Positions 22,605 to 34,312 are shown, numbered from the stretch's first letter. The stretch: 64,000 bases of DNA from Trichodelitschia bisporula (GCA_010356995.1 ML996711.1:198518-262517), one strand, 5' to 3'. Translations and numbers: made by a program. Notes: a model not told the origin generated them from the sequence alone.

Positions 22605-22717
22605 AGGACTGGGGGGAATGGAAATAGAGGACTGGGGGGAATGGTAATAGAGGACTGGGGGGAATGGAAATAGAGGACTGGGGGGAATGGAAAGAGGACT
22701 GGCGGGGATGGAAAGAG
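22605..22717. repeat. 23-bp minisatellite, about five units
   Basis: Tandem units of AGGACTGGGGGGAATGGAAA(TAG), three near-identical and two shortened or altered at the right end. It lies upstream of the minus-strand coiled-coil frame, where its promoter would be. Confidence 0.88.
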
Positions 22718-22735
22718 AGGGCGGGCGGCTTCATC

Positions 22736-22830
22736 TTATATGAAGATAGGATAGCCAGGTTAGCGATGCTGAAATTCCAATTGTGATTCAGAGAATGCTG
22801 ATAATGATGTAGGTGAAAGCATTCTGGATC
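22736..22830. repeat. duplicated upstream segment, copy 1
   Basis: Matches 24065-24165 in order: CTTATAT, ATAGGATAGC, TAG(C/T)GATxCTG(A/G)AATTCCA, TTGTGATTCAGA, ATGATGTxGGT. Both copies lie just upstream of minus-strand frames, so they probably mark the promoters of a duplicated gene pair. Similarity continues loosely into GTGAGCTCGTC(A/G) words on the right. Confidence 0.75.
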
Positions 22831-23326
22831 AGAATGATACTAGTAGTGAGCTCATTGCGATAGTAGTGAGCTCGTCACGATAGTAGCAAGCTGTACTGTT
22901 ACGGCTGTTGTGAGCCAGATCATGGCTCGGAGTACTAACTAAGGGTAATTAATATTCGTTTCCTCGGGGTACAGGCGTGATTAACAAGTCACTGATATAG
23001 GCATGAAGGGGAGAAAGGTATTAAGAGACAAGCATGCTTGCGACAACATAATTGATATTGAGAGTATCTTACTCTTGGGGAAAGGACTAAGGGTAATGGG
23101 TGGTAATGTGGTCACCGTATGAAGGAAGCTGTGGAGGATTTGCTATACAAGAACTGTCCAGAAGCCTAAATCCCCAGCCCCTACTCATCGCTTACGTGTC
23201 GGACGCTCGGATGAGGGGCCACAGTGCAAGACGCCTGGGAGACGGGATTAGTATCCCGTCCCTCCTTGGCAGCCTTGCCGTGGGCGAGCTATCATCACCG
23301 TATGGCGATCCAGTCTCAACGCTCAC

Positions 23327-23974
23327 TTAGCGCCTCATCATCCTCAAAAGACCGCGCCTGACAATTCGAAAGGCATCCGGGAGATCAGCGAGGGCATCGC
23401 GGCAATCCCAGAGAAAGAAATCCCACCACACCAACAAGCGGGGCCGTTCACGGAGCCTTCGACGCTCCTCCTGCTGCCGATCCCACTCTTGACGCTCCAA
23501 TTCACGCCGCTGAACCCACTCCTCGTCGCTCATTGGGACCACATCTTGACGCTGCTGTTCAGCCAACTCTCATGCCTGCCACTCCTCGTAGTCCATTTCG
23601 GCCAACCGATCGAACTCTTCAATATCCGATGGAGTCAACACCCATGCCCTTAACTCCTCGTCGCTCATTAGGACCACATCTTGACGCTCCGCTTGAGCCA
23701 GCTCCCATACCCGCCACTCCACGTCGTCCATTTCCATCAACCGACCGAACTCTTCAAGATCCGATTGAGCCAACCCCAATGCCCACAAATCCTCGTCGTC
23801 TATTTCGGCCAACGGATCGAAATCTTGACGCCCCAACTCAATCCGCCGAAGGAGCTCCTCGTCGTCCATTTCGTCGTCCGTTTCGTCTAGAACTAATGGA
23901 TCGAACTCTTGAAGCCCCGGTCGAACCGGCCTCAATCTCCAAATTATTTCCTCGTCTTCGATGGTGTGACACAT
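23327..23974 (-). pseudogene. acidic tandem-repeat protein, interrupted by one TGA
   Basis: From the ATG at 23974 (MCHTIEDEEIIW) a frame runs 134 codons to a TGA at 23570-23572 and continues in the same frame to 23327. It is built of about five degenerate 21-25-residue repeats, each pairing an (E/Q)(E/D)F-type start with a D/E-rich middle (LEEFGRLMEMDDVEWRVW; IEEFDRLAEMDYEEWQA). The stop falls exactly where the preceding repeat has Trp (EWRVWELAQ versus EWQA-stop-ELAE), so it looks like TGG to TGA. After it come basic coiled-coil residues and a hydrophobic WWDFFLW segment. Either the gene is recently dead, or a 134-residue acidic protein is still made. No function recognised. Confidence 0.55.
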
Positions 23975-24064
23975 GTTTTCGGCTGTACAAAATGTGTGGG
24001 TATGCTTTGATACCCAGAAATTAGCGGCTTGCTTTGGTGGTGATCGGAAGCAACAGTGTGCGGT

Positions 24065-24165
24065 TTCGCCTTATATATAAATAGGATAGCTGGGCTAGTG
24101 ATACTGGAATTCCACTTGTGATTCAGAAAATGATACCATAGTGATGTGGGTAGAAGTGTTCCGTA
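24065..24165. repeat. duplicated upstream segment, copy 2
   Basis: Partner of 22736-22830. It lies directly upstream of the acidic-repeat frame starting at 23974 on the minus strand. Contains TTATATATAAATAGG, possibly the TATA region for that gene. Confidence 0.75.
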
Positions 24166-24448
24166 TTGGAATTCCATCAGGAGTGAGCTCGTCGTGACCT
24201 TAACGAGCTACAGCGCGGTCTTTGTGAGCTCGAGATTATCGCTCGGGATTGTTGCTCGGGAGCACTTTGCTGAGTATAGTCGTCGTTTCCTCGGAGTGCC
24301 GGTGTGTAGTACCTGCCTCGTAACAGAGTCTGCGACAACTGCCAGTGACAGGAGGGGTTCTTACCTCGACTACGGGCCCATTTAGCATCGCGACGACAGT
24401 CCAATCTTCCAACAATCACCATTACCTCCACCACCGCCAACAAGCAAA

Positions 24449-25280
24449 ATGCATCTCCTCCCCGTCCTCTTCCCTACCCTGACACTCGCCGCCCTAACCT
24501 TTCTTTCCCCCACCGGCGGAAGCACCTACGCTCCCGGCCCCCTAACCGTAACCTGGAGCATCACCAACACTGGCCCACCGCCCTTCATCTCCGATGCCAG
24601 CACATACCAACTCTTCCTCTGTGCCGGCGGCCTCGACCCGGCCACACACACTGACCTAACTCCGCTCGTCCCCCTCGGCCTCATAAAAGACGGGACGAGC
24701 ATCACCGTCCCCATCCCAGGCGATATCGGCGCCAGCGAGCCCAGCAACGCCTAGTCCGCCCCCTCTCCCCCTTCCCATCCTCCTTTACACTTACCCAATA
24801 ACCAGCTTCCTCAAAATTCTCATCCAAACCCCCACCGGCCTAACCCACGCCCTCTTCTCCCCGCGCTTCACCCTATCCCACATGAGCGGTACCTTCCCCG
24901 CGCACGTCCTCCCCGGTCTCACCTCGCCCCTCCCACCCCTCCCACCCTCACAATCCGTCCTCCCGCCCCTCACGGCCCCGACACTACTCGCTAGTTTCCT
25001 GGTGCCGTGGACGATGCAGGAAGGCCCAACGCGGTATGCGAGTATGCAGCCTACGCCTGGGACGCGGATTACGCGGCAGAGTCCGAGGCGCTTGTTTGGG
25101 ACTAGTGAGGTGGCGGTGCAGACGGGGTTGATGGCGCCGGCGCAGGTGGTTACGACGGTGACGATGAGTGTGCCTGGCGATGTGGTGGGGCGGGAGGAGA
25201 ATACGGCGGCTGCGATGCGGTTGGTGGGGAGGGGAGTGGGGGTGGATTGGAGGAGGTGGGAGGGGCGGTGGAGGGATTGA
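24449..25280 (+). CDS. KRE9/KNH1-like cell-wall protein
   Basis: Exons 24449-24753 and 24806-25280 give 259 residues. A signal peptide (MHLLPVLFPTLTLAALTFL) leads into SPTGGSTYAPGPLTVTWS, the usual opening of the KRE9/KNH N-terminal domain. The spliced NAY|FLKILIQTPTG and FSPRFTLSHMSGTFP match the end of that domain. In yeast Kre9/Knh1 are secreted proteins needed for cell-wall beta-1,6-glucan; here the role is inferred from family. The donor is GTCCGC, a weak GT site, but the phase and the protein across it fit well. The C-terminal part is less conserved and has no GPI signal. The stop is 326 bp before the prolidase start on the same strand. Confidence 0.82.
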
Positions 25281-25606
25281 TGTTAAGGAGGACGTTGGTT
25301 AATGAGTAGGAATTGGTGGTATCATAGGTGAACACTGTTTGGGGGATAGTCTGCATCGTATCAGCACCGTTAAATCGCGAATCTGAATGTAAAACTTGCA
25401 TTGGAATTGGATGAACATAGCGTAGATCACGCGTTGTCGCCCCAACGCGCAGACGCGCCGGAGCGGGGCGGCCGGGATCAACCCCGCCGACATCATATCC
25501 GTATCTATCCCGCGAGACCCCGCAGCAGCTCTTCATATTTCCAATCTCCCCACCTCAACCTCAACCTCACTTCTCACGTTCCCTCTCACCGATCCACGAA
25601 ATAAAC

Positions 25607-27111
25607 ATGTCCGACGACGCTTGCGCTGCCTTCCTGCCCACGGGCAAATACCCGGGCAAAGCGCACGCCGCGCGTGTCGCCGAATACATTGAGAAACATG
25701 GCGGAGATGCCAGCGGGGTGCTCTACCTCGAGGGCCAGACTACGAAGATGATTGAGGATAACGACGAGGCGTGCGCTTTTCGGTACGTCCTCCTCCGCTC
25801 GAGAGCCTGTTTGAGAGCCTACTAACACCGCCCCAGCCAGCGCCGCTACTTCTACTACCTAACCGGCTGCGCAACGCCCGACTGCGCCTACACCTACGAC
25901 ATGAAGTCCAAAAAGGCAACCCTCTTCATCCCCCCTGTCAACCCAGAAGACGTAATCTGGTCCGGCCTGCCGCTATCAGTCACCGACGCACTAGCCGTGT
26001 TCGACGTCGACGACGTGCAGACGACGGACGAGCTAAACACACACCTCGCCTCCATTGCAGAGAAACGCACGCTGCACACCATCCCCACGCACTTCTCCTC
26101 ACACGTGCGCGCCGACCATCTCGCTGTCAAGGAAGACCTGCTCAAGAAAGGCATCGAGATATGCCGCGTCATCAAGGACGAGTACGAGGTCGGGCTGATC
26201 AAGCATGCGAATGCTGTCAGCACTTCTGCACATGTGGCCGTAATCCGCGCCGCGCGAGACAGCACCACCGAATCCGAGCTGTATGGTGCGTTCCTGCAGA
26301 CCTGCATTTCGAAGGGATGCGAACACCAGGCATACCACGGGATTTTCGCATCCGGCACCGCCGCGGCGACACTGCACTATGTGCGGAACGATGCGCCCCT
26401 GAAGGGGAAACTGAACGTCTTGGTTGACGCGGGGGCGGAGAGTAATTGCTACGCCGCGGACATCACGCGTGTTTTCCCGTTGAGCGGGCGTTTCACACGG
26501 GAGAGCAAAGCGGTGTATGAGACTGTGCTGCGCATGCAGAAGGAGTGCATGGCTATGATCATGCCCGGCGTTTCATGGGAGGCGGTACATGAGCATGCGC
26601 ATAAAGTGGCGATCGATGGGTTGCTGGAGATGGGCATTCTCAAGGGGGACAGGAAGGAGATTTTTGAGGCGCGGACGAGTGTGGCATTCTTTCCGCACGG
26701 GCTCGGGCATTACCTTGGTATGGACACGCATGATACGGGCGGGAATCCGGATTATGCGGATCCGGATCCCATGTTTAAGTACCTGCGTGTGCGGGGGAAG
26801 CTGCCGGCTGGCAGTGTGGTGACGGTGGAGCCGGGGATTTACTTTTGTGAGTATATCATTGAGCCGTATCTTAAGGATCCGAAGCACAGCAAGTATATCA
26901 GCAAGGCGGTGTTGGATCGGTTTTGGGATGTGGGAGGTGTGCGGATTGAAGGTATGTTTCTTCGTTCTTCGAGCTGTTATGTGTGGAGGCTAATTGTCTA
27001 GATGATGTGCTCGTTACCGAAGACGGCTTCGAGAACCTCACTACGACGCCGAAGGAAGTATCTGAGATTGAAGAACTCGTGTGCTCGGGCGAAGCTGGCA
27101 TAATTCGTTAG
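25607..27111 (+). CDS. pepP: Xaa-Pro dipeptidase/aminopeptidase (prolidase, M24B)
   Basis: Three exons (25607-25782, 25837-26951, 27002-27111) give 466 residues, the length of fungal PEPP prolidases. The N-terminal creatinase-like domain includes [10 protein letters not shown]. The C-terminal pita-bread domain carries the five metal ligands in order: Asp256 and Asp267 (DAGAE, DITRVFP), His350 ([12 protein letters not shown]), Glu390 (VEPGIYF) and Glu430 (GVRIE). It is a cytosolic, metal-dependent enzyme that splits the bond next to proline, recycling proline from peptides. All ligands are present, so it should be active. No targeting signal is seen. Confidence 0.95.
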
Positions 27112-27401
27112 ATAGTAGTGCACTCACCCTGCCATGTACCCCTCTAATAATGCACTCAAGTAGTAATGCAAGTAATGCACTCACCTGATAATGCCCTCCC
27201 TCCGACCCTCGGCTCTGCATCGCACCCCTCGGGCCCACCCGGTACGAGTACACCCCGCAGCCTTGGCCTGAACGACCAATTAGCGCGCCGACCCCGCCAG
27301 CCTGAGAGCAATAAAACCTGAGCCTCGGCCAGCATCGCTTCCTTCACATTTCCAACCGGCCATATCCGTATCTTAAGTTGGGAAATTGCCATATCGCCAA
27401 A

Positions 27402-29120
27402 ATGGTATCGGAGAGCAACGGAACGGCCGCATCGGCAGAGACCTACCACCAGAAGGCGATTTCGAGCGTGGGTTTCGGCTCCTTCCGATGGTGGGGGCGG
27501 CGGGTGGCTAATGCGGGGTAGTTGAAGGATGGGAGCTTGTTTATTGCGGAGGCGTTCATTGATGGGGAGTGGGTGAAGAAGGAGAAGGAATTCGATGTTT
27601 ATGGTATGCATATTCTGCTCGCTGTATTGGCCCCACTGACCTGACCGCCAGAACCCTCGACCGCCACGGTCCTCGGCCGCGTCTCCAACTGCGAGCTTGC
27701 AGATTTCAAAGCCGCAATCAGCAGCGCCGAAAAGGCGCAAACCGAGTTCTGGGAAAGCACAACGGCCGCACAGCGCGGCGCCATCCTACGGAAATGGAAC
27801 GACCTCATCCTCGCTAACACGGATGACAGTACGTCCCTCCCCCCCCCCGCCCCCAATTCCTTTCCACTAACACCGCGGGCCAGTCGGCACAATCCTGTCC
27901 CTCGAAAACGGCAAAACCCTCTCCGAAGCCAAAGGCGAAGTCGCCTACGCCGCCTCCTTCGTCGCCTGGTTCGCCGAAGAAGCCACGCGGGCGTATGGCG
28001 ACACGATTCCGTCCTCCACGCCCCATACCACGGTGCTCACGTTCAAAGAACCCATCGGCGTGTGCGGCATCATCACGCCCTGGAACTTCCCCGCCGCGAT
28101 GATAACGCGCAAAATAGCGCCTGCGTTCGCGGCCGGGTGCTCCGTCGTCATTAAGCCGCCGAGCGAGACGCCGTATACGTGCGCTGCGCTCACGAAGCTT
28201 GCCCTCCAGGCTGGGTTGCCGCCTAAGGTTATCCAGGTGCTGCCTACGAAGGATAGGGCGGCGGCGACGGAGTTGGCGACGAATGCGGGGGTTAAGAAGA
28301 TTAGTTTTACGGGGAGTACGGGGGTGGGGAAGATGCTTGCTAAGCTGGCGACGGGGACGTTGAAGAGGGCGAGTCTGGAGTTGGGGGGGAATGCGCCGTT
28401 TATTGTGTTTGAGGATGCGGATCTTGATCTTGCGGCGGAGGGGGCGATGTTTTGTAAGTTTCGGTGCTCGGGGCAGACGTGTGTTTGGTGAGTTGCGTGC
28501 TACTCGTGGTGTGGGCTAAGCTGATGAGTGACAGCGCAAACCGGATTATTGTTCAGGAGAGCATTCTCGAGGCTTTTACTGCTAAGTTGGTCGAGAAGGT
28601 CAAGGCGCTCAAGACGGGCCCCGGCCTGGACCCGAACACCACCCAAGGCCCGCTGGTCAACAAATCCGGCGTCGACAAGACGGCGCAGCACGTCCAGGAC
28701 GCGGTATCCAAAGGCGCGAAAATCGCAATCGGCGGGTCCGCGCCGGAGGGCTCAGGCTTCTACTTCAGCCCGACGGTGCTAACAGGCGTGACGGAAGACA
28801 TGCTCGTCGCGAACGACGAGACCTTCGGCCCGCTCGCTCCCATCTTCACATTCAAGACCGAGGCTGACGCGGTGCGGCTGGCGAACGCAACAGAGTTCGG
28901 TCTCGCGGGGTATTTCTTCAGCAAGGACATCGGCCGCGTTATGCGTGTTGCGCGCAAACTGGAGTGCGGGATGGTGGGGGTGAATACGGGGAAGATTAGC
29001 GCGGCGGAGGCGCCGTTTGGGGGGGTGAAGGAGAGTGGGTATGGGCGGGAGGGGAGTATGTATGGGATTGCGGAGTATCAGACGATTAAGAGTGTGACGA
29101 TTGGGAATTTGAATTTGTAG
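27402..29120 (+). CDS. succinate-semialdehyde dehydrogenase
   Basis: Five exons (27402-27467, 27522-27603, 27652-27828, 27884-28487, 28535-29120) give 504 residues. The first intron (54 nt) removes an in-frame TAG, which otherwise looks like a broken gene; its CTAATG branch and TAG acceptor are good. The product shows aldehyde-dehydrogenase blocks: ITPWNFPAAMITRK, FTGSTGVGK, catalytic Glu274 in LELGGNAPF and catalytic Cys308 in SGQTCVCANRI. Overall it resembles the SSADH (UGA2/GabD) branch, which oxidises succinate semialdehyde to succinate in the GABA shunt with NAD(P)+. The N-terminus is longer than bacterial GabD but not clearly mitochondrial. Confidence 0.92.
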
Positions 29121-30180
29121 GGAGAAATAAAAATTTTGTGTTGCGATGGTTAGAGCGATGATGATGAGGGAGGTGATGTTTCTGGTGGTGACGCTTGTGG
29201 CGCTTCGCGCTTGAGAACCCTAACCCATGGATGGCGGGGATCGAACCTCACCTTGTGCTCCGCAACCTTTGCTCCACCAGTTCATTGATTCGAGTTCCGC
29301 CCGCCAGCAGCCAGAGCATAATCAAAATAGTATATACAGTTCAGTGATCTTCCTAAGAACAATGATTGAACAAAGCTGAGCCGACTCCTTCTGAAACAAC
29401 CTTCGTGATCTCGATTCCATCCATCACAGACAAAGACATTGTATACCGCTTCCACTGATTGCTAAGGGTATAAAGCCAGCTGAGGACATGCCATGAGGCA
29501 ATCTACTGGTATCCAAGATGCTGCTCAAGTCCTGAGGCATACTGCCCTGGCTTATTCTGCTCTCCTCCCGACTCTACCGCTTCCACCCAGCTTGGCCTAT
29601 CACTGCTAATTTACAACCACACCAGCTGCACGTATGGCCAAAAGTAAAATGCTACAAAATTTGCAGACCTGTGGCTTCGCGTTGGCAGGCATAAAGCTCA
29701 CAATGGCACCTTCCTTGTGACTGAGTGAGCATGATGGGCGCTAAAATGCGACAAGCGGTGACTGCGCCACCACACGGCGTTGCAGACGTTGTACTCAACT
29801 TGGTAAGTGGCACTCCAGGTCTTTCGTATCTTCCCCATCTCATATCTGCCAGGGAAGGAGCTCGGGTTTCCTGTGGGCGAGCAAGACGCCAAGGGGGCAA
29901 CCAAAAACGTGACCTGGAGGAAGTCGAAAAAGATCTACAGCATGCCAGGAAGCCATCAACGATTTCTGGATGCAAAGACTTATAAACTGGTCATAGGTTT
30001 TTCCATTGGGCCTCGCTTACAAGCCGCACAGACCGGTGACTGGCCGCGGATTGAGGAGCATAAAGGTCGCTGCAGCACCATCTCCTCGATTCTCCTCCAC
30101 ACATCCACACACATCCACATCAATATACATCAACATCCCTCAACACCATCTGCTTTATTAAACCATTTGTGGGATATACA
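29121..30180. other. non-coding, no supported gene
   Basis: No recognisable gene. A stretch at 29230-29310 resembles a tRNA in its end pairing and B-box on the minus strand but fails as a cloverleaf. Confidence 0.5.
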
Positions 30181-30432
30181 TGTCGAGATCGATAACAGCA
30201 TCCACAAACTTCATTTATCTTGTCATCCATTCTTTTACATCGATAGACGGAGGCGGTGGCATCATTATGGACCCCGTCATAGAGGACGTCTAGAGCTCGG
30301 GCAGCTCCGACAGTCTTCCGACGTAAGTACTCCACTCCTTTATACCTCCACATCTAACGCTCGCCAGGCTCGAGAACCCGCCTCCTGTAGTAACGTGCTC
30401 GGAGGGCAGGCTGACCGCCCCTCCGGCTCTCT
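30181..30432 (+). pseudogene. inverted partial copy of the 38.5-39.8 kb gene's 5' end
   Basis: The stretch is the reverse complement, at roughly 75-80% identity by eye, of 39645-39890, the upstream region and first two exons of the unknown gene read on the minus strand. It keeps the equivalent ATG (near 30272), the exon encoding SSDSLPTLENP, a 45-nt intron with GTAAGT donor and CTAACG branch, and CSEGRLTA. It carries a TAG early in exon 1 and diverges after exon 2 into unrelated sequence. Hence it is a decayed duplicate lying head-to-head with the intact copy, 9.2 kb away. Confidence 0.75.
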
Positions 30433-31830
30433 ATATAAAAAGCTCAGCATCATGGACAACAGTAGTGCCCGAGCGTGGTGGCGAAAGAAGACCCGCCAAA
30501 AAACGACGACGTGGCAGAGAGTTATAGCAGCTCGTCATTGCCCGAGTCCTTTCCCTCGAAGGTTCTTCTCTACACTTCATTACTGATATAGCGCGCTTCG
30601 GGTAAGTACATCTGGATCTTTTTGATCACTGACCCGGAAACCTGTAACAGTGCAGGCTGAAGCCAGTCTAGGACTTTTATATACATGGCCTAAATGGCGC
30701 CAGTGGATCCAATCGGCCGAGAGTAAGTGCAGGGTCTGGGGCGTCACTGCCGCCATCAAGAAGCTGAAGCTTGTCGACACCCAGCCAGAGTCCGTTGATC
30801 ATGCCGAGGATCTGGGACTACCTCAAGGGCTTTGAAACCATTGACGAGTCCGCCACTCGTCACATCGATGAACAGCATCCCCGTGGCTTTGACACAGTAT
30901 CCTCATATACATACGTGACTGCCTTCTTCTCCACTTTCCGAGGCGGCTGACGGTCGTCGTCCGCTCCGGTCATCCCAGGCACCAAAGTGGCCACTTCTTC
31001 CTAAAAAAGCCAGGCCATCAGCGCGTCTATACCATCAACCGGTAACACCAAGCCGACAGTCTCGCGCACCGCCACCGACCCAGATCGAATGGACTTTGAA
31101 GAGCATAAGCCTGACCCAAATGCGATGGACTGGTCCTTTTGAGTCGCCAAAGATGCTTCTGACGCCACCAAAGCAGCCTTAGGACCAGGTCATGCCCGCA
31201 GAACTGGCCGGTCTGGGCCCGTAAATTTATAAGCATGGTGAGCTTACTTTGAGAGCGAAGACGCTGCCTTCCATCACCAAGTTTCACTCACAACCGGTTT
31301 CTTCGACTGATATACATCCGGAGTCGGCGCAGCTCGGATCGCCCGCGTTGGTACGGAGATGTTGATCTCGACTTCCTGATCTTAAAGCGCAAAGACGGAC
31401 AACAATTGCGACCAGCTCGTCGCGGCCCTCAACATGCTCCATGGTGTTACGGTCGGTAATGGAGGATGGGGGCAAACATGAGTGCGATCTTTCAGCCTCC
31501 CAGCTTTGCTGCCGCGATGCTACACTCGCGCACCGCCGCAACTCATTTGGATTCGAATTCTCCGCCCTCCTCCGCAGGCACTCGTCTATATACTTTCACC
31601 GCCGAGACATTCACCAACCTGAACCTCTATCGTTGAGGAAATTTTCAGTCATCGCAAAGACCACTTCTTAATCTCTCCGGAGCAGCCTGCCGACAAAGGC
31701 CTTCTCGACGAAATCAAATTCCACCAAGCGCCATGCTTGACACACGTCGCACGCCGACTTCAAGAATCTCGCCCGCAAGTCTCTTGACGACGAGCATGTT
31801 CTTCGCGAGGATGTCCGCTGCGAGGCAGAG

Positions 31831-32225
31831 GGAGCGGAGGCCCAGGATGCGGCCGACACTGCCGCAGAAGCTGAGTTCTATTCTGCGCTGGTGGGACTGG
31901 CACATCACGCGCGCTTCGGGGGCCTGGAACGGCACGTACTGAGAGCGGGGCTTCGCGCCCCGGTTCTCCAGAGCACCCCCCACAAGCCACTTCGGTCGTG
32001 CGGCCGGCTGCTCCCGCCACCGCACAGATCATTGCCATTAATCCGCCGAATGCTCCCGTCGTTCAGACCGTTCCTGCAACCGCCACGTCGGTCGAGGTCC
32101 CGGCCGTTCCCGCTGCCGCCCGGTGCGCCGTTCCGCCATCGTACTCGCTATATAAACTTCTCCATTCCATGCGGTAGAGGGTGCGGAGGCCCAGGATGCG
32201 GTTAAAACTCCCACAAAGCTGAACA
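31831..32225. repeat. direct repeat pair of about 45 bp, 348 bp apart
   Basis: GCGGAGGCCCAGGATGCGG followed by similar AC-rich and AAGCTGA words occurs near 31835 and again near 32183. The inner 19 bases are identical. Confidence 0.7.
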
Positions 32226-32775
32226 GATTCTGTGCGGCGCGCCGTTCCTCCTGTATACTTGTTATAAGCTTCGCTAGGGCATAAAGAAGCGCCCTAACGT
32301 ATATCATCACAAGAAGCTGCGCGACGCCGCCTGGGGATTCATTAAGTCCGGTATATAGTAAGCATTCCCTATTACGCTCATGACTCCGGTGTGCCTTGCT
32401 CCCTGCATTCCGCTTACAAATTTCATTGCAGACAGTTGTGAGCACTGCTCGGCGCGCCAGCAAGTTCTCGAACGGCGTCTTTCATTGTCGAAGTCGAACA
32501 ACGGAGCGTTAGGGAGATGAATCAGCGCTCTGTTTCTCAGCGCGGCCCCCGGCTGCTCCAGATGGAAGATCTCGCTGTCGTCAATAGGGAAAACACCGCT
32601 CGCATCTTTGGAGCTGCGGCTCATCTCATCTCCGTCGCTGAACCCACATTCGGCAGTGCGGTTGCCGAGCACTGTATACAATGCCTTCTCCTCCCAAGGT
32701 CGTCGAGAAGATGCGTGGCACAAAGCCAGCATATACGTGCCCCAAAGAGAAATATTCTTCATCATTTCCCAAGCA

Positions 32776-32899
32776 CCACATCAAGCTCTGCATCAACAAG
32801 GGTCTGATATAATGAAGCGCAGTATCGATGCGGGCCGCATCACATCAAGCTCTGAATCAGAGTGGGCCACATCACTTCAAGCTCTGCACCAACGCGGGC
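32776..32899. repeat. three degenerate copies of a CATCAAGCTCTG element
   Basis: Copies at about 32776, 32838 and 32868 share CATCA(C)(A/T)TCAAGCTCTG followed by (C/A)A(T/C)CA and a G-rich end. The region encodes no supported protein. Confidence 0.65.
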
Positions 32900-34312
32900 T
32901 ATATCGGGCCAAGTCATGGCATCAACGCTTTCTGGTTGTTCAATCAGCGATCATGCTGCCTAGGATGCTACTAAGAAGGACCAGAAGGAAGAGATTCTGT
33001 CAGTCCTTGCGAAATATATGGTGGAGTCGTTGCTTGACGACGCTCCCGGGGAGCTCCCACGTCCAATGTCAACTGACTTGCCCTACTCGACCGCCTTCCG
33101 CTCCGACCTGCGGGAGTTTCAGGAAGACCTGCATGACCGATATCTGGAGCAGGAGTACATGGAGGAGGCGATGGAGGCCTCGGAGCTGAGGAAGGAGCGG
33201 TTCCGTATCGCGGTCCTATATAGAGTTCGCCTTCACGCAGATCGCCGAATGGGCCACTCAGGTTGATATCCAAGTCCACTTAGCATGGCCATGGGTCAGG
33301 TATATGTGAGTAGGCCATACAGAAGGAGACGATGACTGTTGCTGACTGTTGTTCTAGATTGAGAACGGAAGCTTGAGCTCATCTTCTCGCCCAGTGTCAA
33401 GATCATCTACCATGTCTGAGGATCAAGGCTGGGCAAGAGGCAGAGAAGAAGAAGGGGCTGGACTTTGGGGACAAAGAAGCCACACGTAAGAAACTTGAAA
33501 AGCTCCCAACTTCCAGCTTCTACGAGCACGTCGACAATGTCGTCGCCGTTCCTCCCCCTCGCTCATCTCGCTGAGAACGGCTTGATCCGAAGCCTGCATC
33601 CGGCTCGGGTCGCGTGAGGAAATCTCGCTATCCTGCGCTTTCGCCTCTCGCCGGTGTCTCCGCGCGAGTTGGGTGGCGCTCCCGAGATCTATGCGATGCC
33701 CGTCAAGCCATACCACCGTATCCACGCCCTATACGCCTCCCGTGCCGACGCCTTCAGCAAAGCTGAAACGGCAGAAGTGGGTATACGACCCGTCTGCCAC
33801 CGCTCAGACATTTGGGTCCGCCGTTCAGGCATCCACAATTAGCCGGAATGAGGTGAATCAAATTGCTGGGCCAAAATCAGCGCTGTGAATCCGCCGCCGC
33901 GCCTGATGAATCCGCTGCCGAGCATGCCACTACCACTAATCCGGTCCGCGAAAGCAACACGACACGCGCCGGATATACGCTTCACGGACTATATATGCGA
34001 CTGGCCGTCGTGCCTCGTCCTCCTCAATCCTGCCCGGACTAGCTTGTTCATGGCACCCCAGATCGCCGTCTTCACACCATGCATCATCTTCTTAAGGAGC
34101 CTCGAAACCCGTAGCCAATGAGTGAGATATATGCGCAGGATGAGATATGTAGATGGAGTTGATGAGAACCAAGGTCGATGGGCCGCCGTCAATTTAGGGT
34201 GGTGATGATGGTTGCCAAGCATGTTTGGCCCGCTCCTTGTCTCATCCCTGCATTGCTTGTTTGGGAAGGTAGGCTTGTGGCTGTTGCTTCCCGAGACCAT
34301 GATGGGAGCAAA

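Larger units (their letters stand above)
30433..34312. other. decayed accessory region without intact genes
   Basis: No frame longer than 193 codons and no recognisable domain, although splice-like sites persist, e.g. GTAAGTACATC...TGTAACAG near 30602-30650. Charged fragments such as KKLEKLPTSSFYEHVDN and the 33018-33266 frame (Asp/Glu/Arg-rich) look like remains of real proteins. TATAT words are scattered through otherwise GC-balanced DNA. Best read as old duplicated gene or mobile-element debris of unknown type. Confidence 0.5.

Noticed and set aside
26099-26377. Frames antisense and out of frame with the prolidase gene
   Set aside because: Overlap the conserved metal-binding coding sequence and show no family features.
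29230-29310. tRNA-like sequence on the minus strand, with GGTTCGATCCC (B-box) and matching ends GGCGGG/CCCGCC
   Set aside because: The T-stem 3' side is missing because the acceptor complement follows the T loop directly, and no anticodon stem can be drawn. At most a degenerate tRNA relic.
30433-34312. A CRISPR array or a large cargo-carrying mobile element
   Set aside because: No regularly spaced identical repeats occur, and no tyrosine recombinase or other transposase could be recognised in this region.
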